From Bacteroidales bacterium (GTDB lineage Bacteria > Bacteroidota > Bacteroidia > Bacteroidales > UBA932), in the NCBI GenBank assembly GCA_016281435.1, contig JAEEIQ010000003.1:1-6713 (forward strand): DNA of 6,713 bases, in the 5' to 3' direction. Position 1 is the first letter of the stretch. Each line of letters starts with the position of its first letter. Below the pieces are notes generated by a model that saw nothing but the letters and a program-made list of their open reading frames with translations, searched no databases and was not told the DNA's origin. Below, one piece after another: positions 1 to 6,119 of this stretch. A program made the translations under genes and the position numbers.

Positions 1-282
1 GAGAATCACGTTGATCACGCCGGTCTTGCCGACGTTGACCTCCTGTGTTGCGAAACCGACGCAAGAGAAGACCAGCACCGAGCCCTCCTTCACTGAAGGC
101 AGGCTGTAGCGGCCGTCGAGGTCGGTCATTGCGCCGGTGGTAGTGCCCTTAATCATGACATTGACACCGACGAGAGCTTCCCCTGCATTGTCCGTTACCT
201 TACCGGATACGGAATGCTGGGCGAATGCCTGTATCCCCGCACAGAGGAACACAAGCAAAAAGATCATGAATCTTTTTCTCAT
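1..282 (-). CDS. SusC/RagA-family TonB-linked outer membrane protein, N-terminal fragment
   Basis: This is the 5' part of a gene that runs off the left edge; 94 codons are open from the ATG at 282 to base 1. Residues 1-22 form a signal peptide (positive MRKR start, hydrophobic core, AFAQ end). The rest, from about residue 23, reads as a carboxypeptidase-regulatory-like beta-sandwich: the pattern SGKVTD, then VGVNVMIKGTTTG, then TDLDGRYSL, then a VGFATQEV strand ending in INVIL. This domain typically opens SusC/RagA proteins, which import glycans or peptides across the outer membrane with a SusD partner and TonB. The plug, barrel and any SusD gene lie outside the window, so the substrate cannot be named. 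It is divergent from the gene at 570. An alternative start at Met6 would shorten the signal peptide. The family call is strong by pattern, but another outer-membrane protein with the same N-terminal domain is possible. Confidence 0.85.
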   Translation of the reverse strand, partial: MRKRFMIFLLVFLCAGIQAFAQHSVSGKVTDNAGEALVGVNVMIKGTTTGAMTDLDGRYSLPSVKEGSVLVFSCVGFATQEVNVGKTGVINVIL

Positions 283-387
283 AAACAGCGTTTTGATAGG
301 TAGATATTGTTGGTTGTTAGTGTATTGCGCTTATGTTTCTTTTCTAAAATCGGCCTCTCACAGTGCTCGGGGCGCGTTTTCAACTCT

Positions 388-395
388 CAAATTTA
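388..395 (-). promoter_or_regulatory. Candidate Bacteroidota promoter (-7 element) for the SusC-like gene
   Basis: On the minus strand these bases read TAAATTTG, a full match to the Bacteroidota sigma-ABfr -7 consensus TAnnTTTG. It lies 105 bp upstream of the ATG at 282, implying a leader of roughly 100 nt. A good -33 TTTG is not visible at the usual spacing; the nearest candidate is a weak TGTG about 22 bp upstream. The surrounding region is AT-rich compared with the GC-rich genes. Confidence 0.45.
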
Positions 396-523
396 ACAAA
401 AAACGGCATAGGTTGTTCACATTTTTTGGATTTTTTTTCGGGGATTGGGATGATTCGGAGGCAAAAGAAATTCACAGTCAATATGTTATATCGGTGAGCC
501 CGTCAAGCCGGTCAGAGGCCTCA

Positions 524-552
524 TTGCGGATGAAAAACAATTGCTATCTTTG
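524..552 (+). promoter_or_regulatory. Candidate Bacteroidota promoter for the carboxyltransferase gene
   Basis: TATCTTTG at 545-552 matches the -7 consensus TAnnTTTG. A TTG at 524-526 (ATTG from 523) lies 18 bp upstream and could act as the -33 element. The expected start of transcription is a few bases after 552, leaving only about 10-14 nt before the ATG at 570. No Shine-Dalgarno-like purine run is seen in that short leader. Confidence 0.6.
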
Positions 553-569
553 TATGATAATCCGAAAAT

Positions 570-2354
570 ATGGCTAAGGAAATCAAATTCTCCCTCGTCT
601 ACAGGGATATGTGGCAGTCCTCGGGCAAGTACCAGCCGCGCGCGGACCAGCTCGTGAGGGTCGCCCCCGCAATCATAGATATGGGATGCTTCGACCGCGT
701 GGAGACCAACGGCGGCGCCTTCGAGCAGGTCAACCTCCTGTACGGAGAGAACCCCAACGTTTCCGTCCGCAGATGGACCGCGCCGTTCCACAAGGCAGGC
801 ATCCAGACCCATATGCTGGAACGCGGTCTCAACGCGCTGAGGATGTACCCGGTGCCGGCCGACGTCCGCGAACTGATGTTCAAGGTCAAGAAGGCACAGG
901 GCACGGACATCGCCCGCTCCTTCTGCGGCCTCAACGACCACCGCAACCTCAGGCTCAGCGTGGAATACGCCAAGAAGGCGGGGATGGTCAGCCAGGCCGC
1001 GCTTTCCATCACCAACAGCCCCGTGCACACCGTGGAATACTATATGGGCGTGGTGGACAAGCTGGTGGAATACGGCACGGACGAGATCTGCCTCAAGGAC
1101 ATGGCGGGCATAGGCCGGCCGAGCTTCCTCGCGGAACTCACCGCCGACATCAAGAAGAGATACCCCCGCATCAAGGTGCAGTACCACGGCCACTGCGGCC
1201 CCGGATTCTCGCCTGCATCCATGCTGGAGGTCGCCCGCGCCGGAGCCGACTACCTCGACTGCGCCGTGGAACCGCTCGCCTGGGGCAAGGTGCATCCGGA
1301 CGTGATCACAATCCGGGAGATGCTCCGCGCCGACGGCTTCCTGGTCAAGGATATAAATATGGATGCGTACATGCAGGTACGCGCCCTCACGCAGGAATTC
1401 ATCGACGATTTCCTCGGCTACTGGATCAACCCCGCCAACTCCAGGATGACCTCCCTGCTCGTGGGATGCGGCCTGCCCGGCGGAATGATGGGATCCATGA
1501 TGGCCGACCTCAAGGGCTTCCAGACCGCCATCAACGACGCCGAGAGCAGGAACGGGAAGCCAGTGAGCTCGCTCGATTCCCTCATGGTCCAGCTGTTCAG
1601 GGAGGTCGAGTACGTATGGCCGCGCCTCGGCTATCCCCCGCTCGTGACCCCGTTCAGCCAGTACGTGAAGAACACTTCCCTGATGAACCTGCTCGCGATG
1701 GCGCAGGGCAAGCCGCGCTTCAGCACCATAGACAAGGACACCTGGGGAATGATACTCGGCCGAATGGGCAGGCTTCCGGGCGAACTTGCTCCAGAGATCG
1801 TCGCGCTCGCAAAGGAGAAGGGCTTCGAATTCTACGAAGGCAACCCGCAGGACATGTATCCGGACGAGCTGCCGAAATTCCGCGAAATGATGAAGCAGGA
1901 GGGCTGGGACTGCGGTCAGGACGACGAGGAACTCTTCGAGCTCGCGATGCACGAGCGCCAGTACCGCGATTACCGCAGCGGCATTGCCAGGGAACGCTTC
2001 CTCAACGACCTGGAAGAGTTGAAGGCCAAGGCCGGAGCTCCGGTCACGGTGAAGCGGCCGGTGGTGGAAATGCCGGAATTCCCCGTCGAGGAATACACCC
2101 GGAAATATCCGGACGCAGTGCCGGTGCAGGCCCCCGCAGCCGGAAAGATGCTCTGGGAGATAGACGTGGAGGATGCCTCCGCAGCCCCCGTCGCCGGCAC
2201 CCCGGTGAAGGCCGGGAAGGCCTGCGGATACGTCCAGACCCGCTACGGCATAGAGGAGATGCTCCCCGCCGTGGACGGTCGTTTCGTCGCGGTTCTCGCC
2301 GCCCAGGGCAAGGACGTGGTCAAGGGAGAAATCGTAGCATTCATCGTGAAATGA
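570..2354 (+). CDS. Oxaloacetate decarboxylase alpha / pyruvate carboxylase subunit B-like carboxyltransferase with atypical biotinyl-like domain
   Basis: The 594-aa protein has the length and order of this family. An HMGL-like TIM barrel comes first (about residues 5-265), then the conserved PYC/OADA region (about 280-465), a linker, and a biotinyl/lipoyl-like domain (about 519-594). Visible family landmarks are the metal aspartate in YRDMWQS (D13), RGLN at 85-88, the lysine normally carbamylated in LKDMAG (K176), the metal histidines in YHGH (H206, H208), GLPGGM at 301-306 and GYPPLVTPFSQ at 354-364. Family members move CO2 between a carboxybiotin and pyruvate/oxaloacetate, or decarboxylate related acids. 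Oddly, the C-terminal domain has no AMKM-type motif: at that place the sequence reads YVQTRYGIEEM, with no lysine. Either a separate carrier protein supplies biotin or the chemistry differs. The ATG at 570 is favoured because a good promoter lies just upstream. The stop overlaps the next gene's start. The fold is confident; the exact reaction is not. Confidence 0.85.
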   Translation: MAKEIKFSLVYRDMWQSSGKYQPRADQLVRVAPAIIDMGCFDRVETNGGAFEQVNLLYGENPNVSVRRWTAPFHKAGIQTHMLERGLNALRMYPVPADVRELMFKVKKAQGTDIARSFCGLNDHRNLRLSVEYAKKAGMVSQAALSITNSPVHTVEYYMGVVDKLVEYGTDEICLKDMAGIGRPSFLAELTADIKKRYPRIKVQYHGHCGPGFSPASMLEVARAGADYLDCAVEPLAWGKVHPDVITIREMLRADGFLVKDINMDAYMQVRALTQEFIDDFLGYWINPANSRMTSLLVGCGLPGGMMGSMMADLKGFQTAINDAESRNGKPVSSLDSLMVQLFREVEYVWPRLGYPPLVTPFSQYVKNTSLMNLLAMAQGKPRFSTIDKDTWGMILGRMGRLPGELAPEIVALAKEKGFEFYEGNPQDMYPDELPKFREMMKQEGWDCGQDDEELFELAMHERQYRDYRSGIARERFLNDLEELKAKAGAPVTVKRPVVEMPEFPVEEYTRKYPDAVPVQAPAAGKMLWEIDVEDASAAPVAGTPVKAGKACGYVQTRYGIEEMLPAVDGRFVAVLAAQGKDVVKGEIVAFIVK

Positions 2355-3013
2355 AAAAGATATTGCTTTTGCTGGCCTTGCTCTCCGCCGCCGGAGCGGC
2401 AGCCCGCGCGCAAGCCTACGTGCTGACCCCGGTCGTCCCGGAGGAATCCAGGCAGGATACGCTGAAGAAGCACGCCCCGCTCACCAACGAGTTGACTGAC
2501 AGCGGAGTAAGCCTTACGAACGACTTTTCCGGCAGCGTCGGACTGACCAATTCCGGCAGCCTTCTGCGCAGGAGGTCCGGCAAATGGTATCTAGGCCTGG
2601 GCGGAGGGCTGGACTTCACGCGTTCGGGGATGTACATCAACGTCTGCCCGGACATCTCCTACCGCTTCAACAACGCCGTCTTCCTGGGAAGCCAGTTCTC
2701 ATATACCTTCAACCGGGGACGGAGTTCCGTCGGCGTGGCACCGTACGCCCGCCTGCACATCGTTCCGCTGGGGAAGTTCATCACCCTGTACGTAACTGCG
2801 TACGCACCCTGCAGCCTGAGTAAGGACCGGCTGCAACTGGGCTTTTCCGCAAAGCCGGGAATCGGCATACGCGTCTTCCCGGGAGTGTATTTCATGGGCA
2901 GTTTCGGCACCCTGGGCTATACTTACATCCGCACGGGCGACAGCATCGCCTCCGGATGGGGCTCGAACTTCTCGACGGACACCATCGACCTGGGATTCTT
3001 CTTCAATCTTTGA
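2351..3013 (+). CDS. Secreted, probable outer-membrane beta-barrel protein (unknown function)
   Basis: This is a 220-aa protein I cannot assign to a named family. Residues 1-22 form a clear signal peptide (MKKI start, leucine/alanine core, likely cleavage after AQA). Residues 23-75 are a polar segment with three LTN triplets (44-46, 55-57, 65-67). From about residue 78 to the end the sequence alternates hydrophobic and polar residues with many Gly, Tyr and Phe, as in short outer-membrane barrels: WYLGLGGGLDF, SYRFNN, LGSQFSYTF, and a final strand ending LGFFFNL. The frame is open far upstream, but the real start is the ATG at 2351: it begins the signal peptide and overlaps the preceding stop as ATGA. 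No Shine-Dalgarno sequence is near it, so translation is probably coupled to the enzyme gene. Why a barrel protein shares a transcript with a cytoplasmic enzyme is not clear. Confidence 0.8.
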   Translation: MKKILLLLALLSAAGAAARAQAYVLTPVVPEESRQDTLKKHAPLTNELTDSGVSLTNDFSGSVGLTNSGSLLRRRSGKWYLGLGGGLDFTRSGMYINVCPDISYRFNNAVFLGSQFSYTFNRGRSSVGVAPYARLHIVPLGKFITLYVTAYAPCSLSKDRLQLGFSAKPGIGIRVFPGVYFMGSFGTLGYTYIRTGDSIASGWGSNFSTDTIDLGFFFNL

Positions 3014-3033
3014 CGGCAGAGCCCCGGGCCGGG

Positions 3034-4524
3034 TCAGAATCTGGAGAACACGTGGCTGTACACGACATTGTACGGGGTACCGCTGTACCAGGTCCACAAC
3101 AGATAGTTCTGAAGCAGGGGCGTTGTAACGTCAACGCCCTCGGGGTCTTTGACAGTCGGATTGATTCCCAAGGACATAATTATATATCTCCCGGAGAACT
3201 TGCCGAAATAGTCCCCGACCGGGTCGTCGTGCTTGAAAGTGGGATCGGCGGGAATCCATCCGTAGGCGGGGATATAGAACTCGGCTCTCACGTGATAGCC
3301 GCTCTCCTGCGGCGAAATCATCACTATGTGCCTTGCCGGAATGCCTTTGGCGCGAAGCAGGGAGATGAATACCGAGCAGAAGTTGCCGCAGTCTCCCAAT
3401 TTCGTCTTCATCAGTTCTTCCACCGTATGCAGGCCGGTGTTCTTATTACCGTAGGTCATATTCGTCGCCGTCCATTCGTAGCATTTGCGGGCATAATCGA
3501 TCAGGTCTCCCTTTGCATCGGACCACAGGGAGGCAGCCGTGGAAACGATCTGCGGATGCGTAGGATCGACCAGGCCGTATTCCTCGACGCCGAGATAATC
3601 CCGGCACGGAGCGGACGCGGGGTCGTATTCGGGGATCTCCGTCACCATGGCCAGGTTGGCCGTCAGCGCATAGACCTCCGCAAGGAAAGTCTCTTTCAGT
3701 ATGTCCGATCCCGATGCGGGGATGTCGGAGGTGATGTCTGCAACCACGTAGCTGTTCACGCCGTCAGGGCAGTCCACCACTGAACCCGCCGGGGAAGCTT
3801 CGAAATCCTTGATTTCCTGATACTGGTTGTTCTTCGGAACGGGGAGTATGCAGTAGAAACGGGAGAACCCTGAGCCGTCGTATGTGACCCTGACGGCGTT
3901 GGTCATCACCTTGGAGCCCATCTGTGCGCGGGTGAAGATATAGGGACGCTGGATGACGGAGAAGTATTCCACGTCTGCCCCTGAGACCACCTTGATGACC
4001 GCGGGACGCAGAGCCCTCTCGGAATTTTTCGCCGTCGTTATGGTCATCATGGTGGTGCCGGCACCACCCTCGGGCGGCGATATCTTGAGCCAGCTTTGGC
4101 TCGAACTGGCACGCCAGGGGGCGCCCGTCGTAACGGAGACGACGCTCTCCCCTCCCGCCCCGTTGAAGATGGCGGCATCGGTAGAAAGGCCGGAAACGAA
4201 TTGCGCCGTGGATCCCCTCAGGCCGAAGAAGGCCTTGACTTCAAGGTCTGCCGTAACTTTCACGGTCTTCGGATTCTCCTTGCCGGAAAGGCTTCCTCCC
4301 CATCCCTGGAATTCATAGTCCTCAGAGGGAGTGGCCGTGAACGTGACTTCAGTTCCCTCAAGCACCTGTCCGGAGGGCGTCGCGACGACGGAGCCGCCTT
4401 CAGCAGGATCCGCTACGGTCGCGACCTTGAAGAATATATCTTCCTTCTGCCGGCAGGAGACCAGCAGCGGTAGAATCAAGAGGCTGATTGACAATAATAT
4501 AAGCTTGCTTGTCCGAGGTTTCAT
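3034..4524 (-). CDS. Surface lipoprotein with InlB-like repeat, BACON-like domain and transglutaminase-like core
   Basis: A 496-aa lipoprotein: residues 1-23 form a lipoprotein signal with lipobox LVSC (C24). After the cysteine comes RQKED, resembling the Bacteroidota lipoprotein export signal (QKDD type), which suggests display on the cell surface. About 37-100 reads as a divergent InlB B-type repeat (ADPAEGGSV, then GTEVTFTATP, then YEFQGWGG). About 105-194 reads as a BACON domain (PWRASSSQSWLKISPPEGGAG, then VIQRP). A linker of unknown fold follows to about 335. About 340-430 is a transglutaminase/protease-like core with the full triad: C379 in GDCGNF, H411 in YHVRAEFY and D427 in PADPT, plus the typical LLRAKGIPAR. 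Such domains may act as peptidases, amidases or cross-linkers; the substrate here is unknown. AAGGA lies 4 nt before the ATG. It stands alone, convergent with the barrel-protein gene and divergent from mraZ. No convincing promoter was found for it. Confidence 0.85.
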   Translation of the reverse strand: MKPRTSKLILLSISLLILPLLVSCRQKEDIFFKVATVADPAEGGSVVATPSGQVLEGTEVTFTATPSEDYEFQGWGGSLSGKENPKTVKVTADLEVKAFFGLRGSTAQFVSGLSTDAAIFNGAGGESVVSVTTGAPWRASSSQSWLKISPPEGGAGTTMMTITTAKNSERALRPAVIKVVSGADVEYFSVIQRPYIFTRAQMGSKVMTNAVRVTYDGSGFSRFYCILPVPKNNQYQEIKDFEASPAGSVVDCPDGVNSYVVADITSDIPASGSDILKETFLAEVYALTANLAMVTEIPEYDPASAPCRDYLGVEEYGLVDPTHPQIVSTAASLWSDAKGDLIDYARKCYEWTATNMTYGNKNTGLHTVEELMKTKLGDCGNFCSVFISLLRAKGIPARHIVMISPQESGYHVRAEFYIPAYGWIPADPTFKHDDPVGDYFGKFSGRYIIMSLGINPTVKDPEGVDVTTPLLQNYLLWTWYSGTPYNVVYSHVFSRF

Positions 4525-4664
4525 AGTGTCCTTCTTTTTGATTGTCGGCGTATAACGGATTAAATATCAGCAAAAAAAACGATTACTGCAACAATATCTT
4601 CTACGGGCATCTCCCCGACGCAGTGGCAACAATTCCGCGATACAAGGGGTGTTTTTGAAAAAAT

Positions 4665-4700
4665 GTGGAAAAATTTGGAAGGCGGTGGAACAAAGTGGAA
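4665..4700 (+). promoter_or_regulatory. Probable MraZ operator: four TGGAA direct repeats with 10-bp period
   Basis: GTGGAA (4665-4670), TTGGAA (4675-4680), GTGGAA (4685-4690) and GTGGAA (4695-4700) repeat at exactly 10-bp intervals, one helical turn, while the intervening 4-bp spacers differ. MraZ proteins studied elsewhere bind short direct repeats at the same spacing upstream of their own gene (TGGG-type boxes with 5-nt spacers in E. coli, AAAGTG-type in Mycoplasma). Boxes 3 and 4 lie where the -33 region and spacer of the mraZ promoter should be, so occupancy would be expected to block RNA polymerase. The role is inferred from geometry and position. Confidence 0.75.
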
Positions 4701-4709
4701 AATTTTTTC

Positions 4710-4717
4710 TACCTTTG
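4710..4717 (+). promoter_or_regulatory. Candidate promoter (-7 element) of the mraZ operon
   Basis: TACCTTTG matches the Bacteroidota -7 consensus TAnnTTTG. The predicted transcript start is near 4722, giving a leader of about 18 nt before the mraZ ATG. The -33 position (about 4687-4691) falls inside the TGGAA repeats and shows no TTTG, so the promoter may be weak at that element or depend on the regulator. Confidence 0.6.
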
Positions 4718-4739
4718 TGTTCGCGTATAAGAATTTAAC

Positions 4740-5195
4740 ATGGTCACTTTCATCGGAAAATACAGCTCCAAGGTGGACGACAAGGGAAGACTGGTCTTTC
4801 CCGCGCCGCTCAAGAGCGCCATTCCGGCAGGCGGTGACATGAGGTTTGTCATCAAGAAGAGCCTTTACTCAGACTGTCTGGACATGTACTCCTACTCCGA
4901 GTGGGAGCGCGAGTCGGACAAGATCAGGGAGGGGCTCGATTTCTTCAACCCGGATCACGTCCTCTTCTGGAGGGAGTACATGCGCGATTGCGTAATGGTG
5001 GAGCCGGATGCCAAATTGGGACGAATCATGATCCCCCGTTATCTTCTTGACGCAATAGGTGTTAAGAAGGATGTGGCGTTCTCGGGCATCAACTACAAGA
5101 TCGAGATCTGGGCGGAAGAGAAGTATCAGTCTTCACAGATTTCCAAGGAACAGTATGTAGCCATTGCCAAGACCCTCTCCCGCAAAAAGGAGTAG
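4740..5195 (+). CDS. mraZ: Transcriptional regulator MraZ
   Basis: A 151-aa protein of usual MraZ length, with two AbrB/SpoVT-like half-domains. The first carries the DxxxR signature in KVDDKGRLVFP (D13, R17). The second carries a related stretch, EPDAKLGRIMIP, in which the aspartate (D90) sits five rather than four residues before the arginine (R95). The pattern FSGINYKIEIWAEEKY near 114-129 also fits Bacteroidota MraZ. MraZ forms ring-shaped oligomers that bind direct repeats upstream of the division and cell-wall cluster and regulate it, usually repressing its own operon. Such repeats are present just upstream here. The start is the first ATG after a TAnnTTTG element. Its stop codon overlaps the GGAGG ribosome binding site of rsmH, 6 bp before that gene, so the two are surely co-transcribed. 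Confidence 0.95.
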   Translation: MVTFIGKYSSKVDDKGRLVFPAPLKSAIPAGGDMRFVIKKSLYSDCLDMYSYSEWERESDKIREGLDFFNPDHVLFWREYMRDCVMVEPDAKLGRIMIPRYLLDAIGVKKDVAFSGINYKIEIWAEEKYQSSQISKEQYVAIAKTLSRKKE

Positions 5196-5201
5196 GAGGC
5201 G

Positions 5202-6119
5202 ATGAGCGAGTACCACAATCCCGTACTTCTTAAGGAGAGCGTAGATGCTCTCGTCCTCAATCCAGGAGGCACCTATGCCGACGCCACTTTCGGTGGCGGC
5301 GGACACAGCCGTGAAATAATGTCACGTCTCGGCAGGGACGGGCGCCTGCTCGCATTCGACCGCGATGCGGACGCTGCCGCCAACGCCATCGACGACACTC
5401 GTTTCACGCTGATACACAACAATTTCAGATTCATCCACAACTATACCCTCCTGGAAGCCCCGGAGGGTTTGGACGGAGTGATCGCCGACCTTGGCGTGAG
5501 CTCCCATCAGTTCGATACCGCTGAACGCGGATTCTCCTTCCGCTACAGCGCTCCGCTCGACATGCGAATGAATGTGCAGGGCAGCATGACCGCTGCTGAC
5601 GTCGTCAATTCTTATACGCAAGAAGAATTGGAAAAGGTTCTTGAACTCTACGGGGAGGTGGAGAACTACCGCCGCGTGGCCCAGCTCATAGTGGCCGCCC
5701 GCAGCGTCTCCCCCATCCTCACAACTGACGACCTCGACGGCGCAATAGCGGCCGCCCTGCCATCTTTCGCCGGGCACAAGTACCTCGCGAAGGTCTACCA
5801 GGCCCTCCGGATCGAGGTAAACCAGGAGATGCGCTCCCTCGAGAAATTCCTCGACGGGGCCACGAAGTCCCTCAAAGCTGGCGGAAGGCTGGTGGTGATC
5901 ACCTACCACTCCCTGGAAGACAGGATGGTCAAGAACTTCATCAAGACCGGCAACGTGGAGGGCAAGGAAGTGAAGGACGTCTTCGGACGCAGCGCGGCGC
6001 CGCTCAAGGCGGTCAACCGCAAGCCCATACTTCCTGCGGAAGATGAAATAGGGAACAACACGAGGGCCCGCAGCGCCAAGCTGAGGATCGCCGAAAAGCC
6101 GGAGGAGGAAGGACGATGA
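5202..6119 (+). CDS. rsmH: 16S rRNA (cytosine-1402-N4)-methyltransferase RsmH
   Basis: A 305-aa protein, normal size for RsmH (formerly MraW). It methylates N4 of cytosine 1402 in the decoding region of 16S rRNA using S-adenosylmethionine. Signatures run the whole length: HNPVLLKE (5-12), the SAM-binding DATFGGGGHS (27-36), AFDRDADA (51-58), IADLGVSSHQFD (94-105), RGFSFRYSAPLDMRMN (109-124), VYQALRIEVNQE (198-209), YHSLEDR (235-241) and the C-terminal RSAKLR (290-295). GGAGG at 5195-5199 lies 2 nt before the ATG and overlaps the mraZ stop; this is close but plausible. The stop codon overlaps the ftsL-like start as ATGA. No anomalies were noticed. Confidence 0.97.
   Translation: MSEYHNPVLLKESVDALVLNPGGTYADATFGGGGHSREIMSRLGRDGRLLAFDRDADAAANAIDDTRFTLIHNNFRFIHNYTLLEAPEGLDGVIADLGVSSHQFDTAERGFSFRYSAPLDMRMNVQGSMTAADVVNSYTQEELEKVLELYGEVENYRRVAQLIVAARSVSPILTTDDLDGAIAAALPSFAGHKYLAKVYQALRIEVNQEMRSLEKFLDGATKSLKAGGRLVVITYHSLEDRMVKNFIKTGNVEGKEVKDVFGRSAAPLKAVNRKPILPAEDEIGNNTRARSAKLRIAEKPEEEGR

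Noticed and set aside
137..577. A 146-codon plus-strand frame covering the SusC-like start and the intergenic region
   Set aside because: Its first third is antisense to a clear signal peptide and domain, the rest is AT-rich promoter sequence, and it overlaps the start of the carboxyltransferase gene.
486..1952. A 488-codon open frame antisense to the carboxyltransferase gene
   Set aside because: It is rich in His, Val and Glu without domain pattern and lies fully against a well-supported gene; GC-rich codon bias explains the lack of stops.
611..2350. A 580-codon open stretch in another plus frame across the carboxyltransferase gene, in frame with the barrel protein
   Set aside because: Its translation is dominated by Arg, Gly, Pro and His with no recognisable domain, as expected for an out-of-frame shadow of a GC-rich gene. 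The real protein in this frame starts at 2351 with a signal peptide.
3022..3033. A GC-rich hairpin (CCCG / CGGG, 3-nt loop) between the two convergent genes as a shared terminator
   Set aside because: The stem is only 4 bp and there is no T-run on either strand, so an intrinsic terminator is not supported.
2956..3783. A 275-codon plus-strand frame opposite the transglutaminase-like gene
   Set aside because: It is antisense to a protein with an intact catalytic triad and lipoprotein signal; its own translation resembles no protein pattern I know.
4589..4596. TATTGTTG on the minus strand as a -7 element for the lipoprotein gene
   Set aside because: It has one mismatch to TAnnTTTG and no TTTG at the right distance upstream, too weak to call a promoter.
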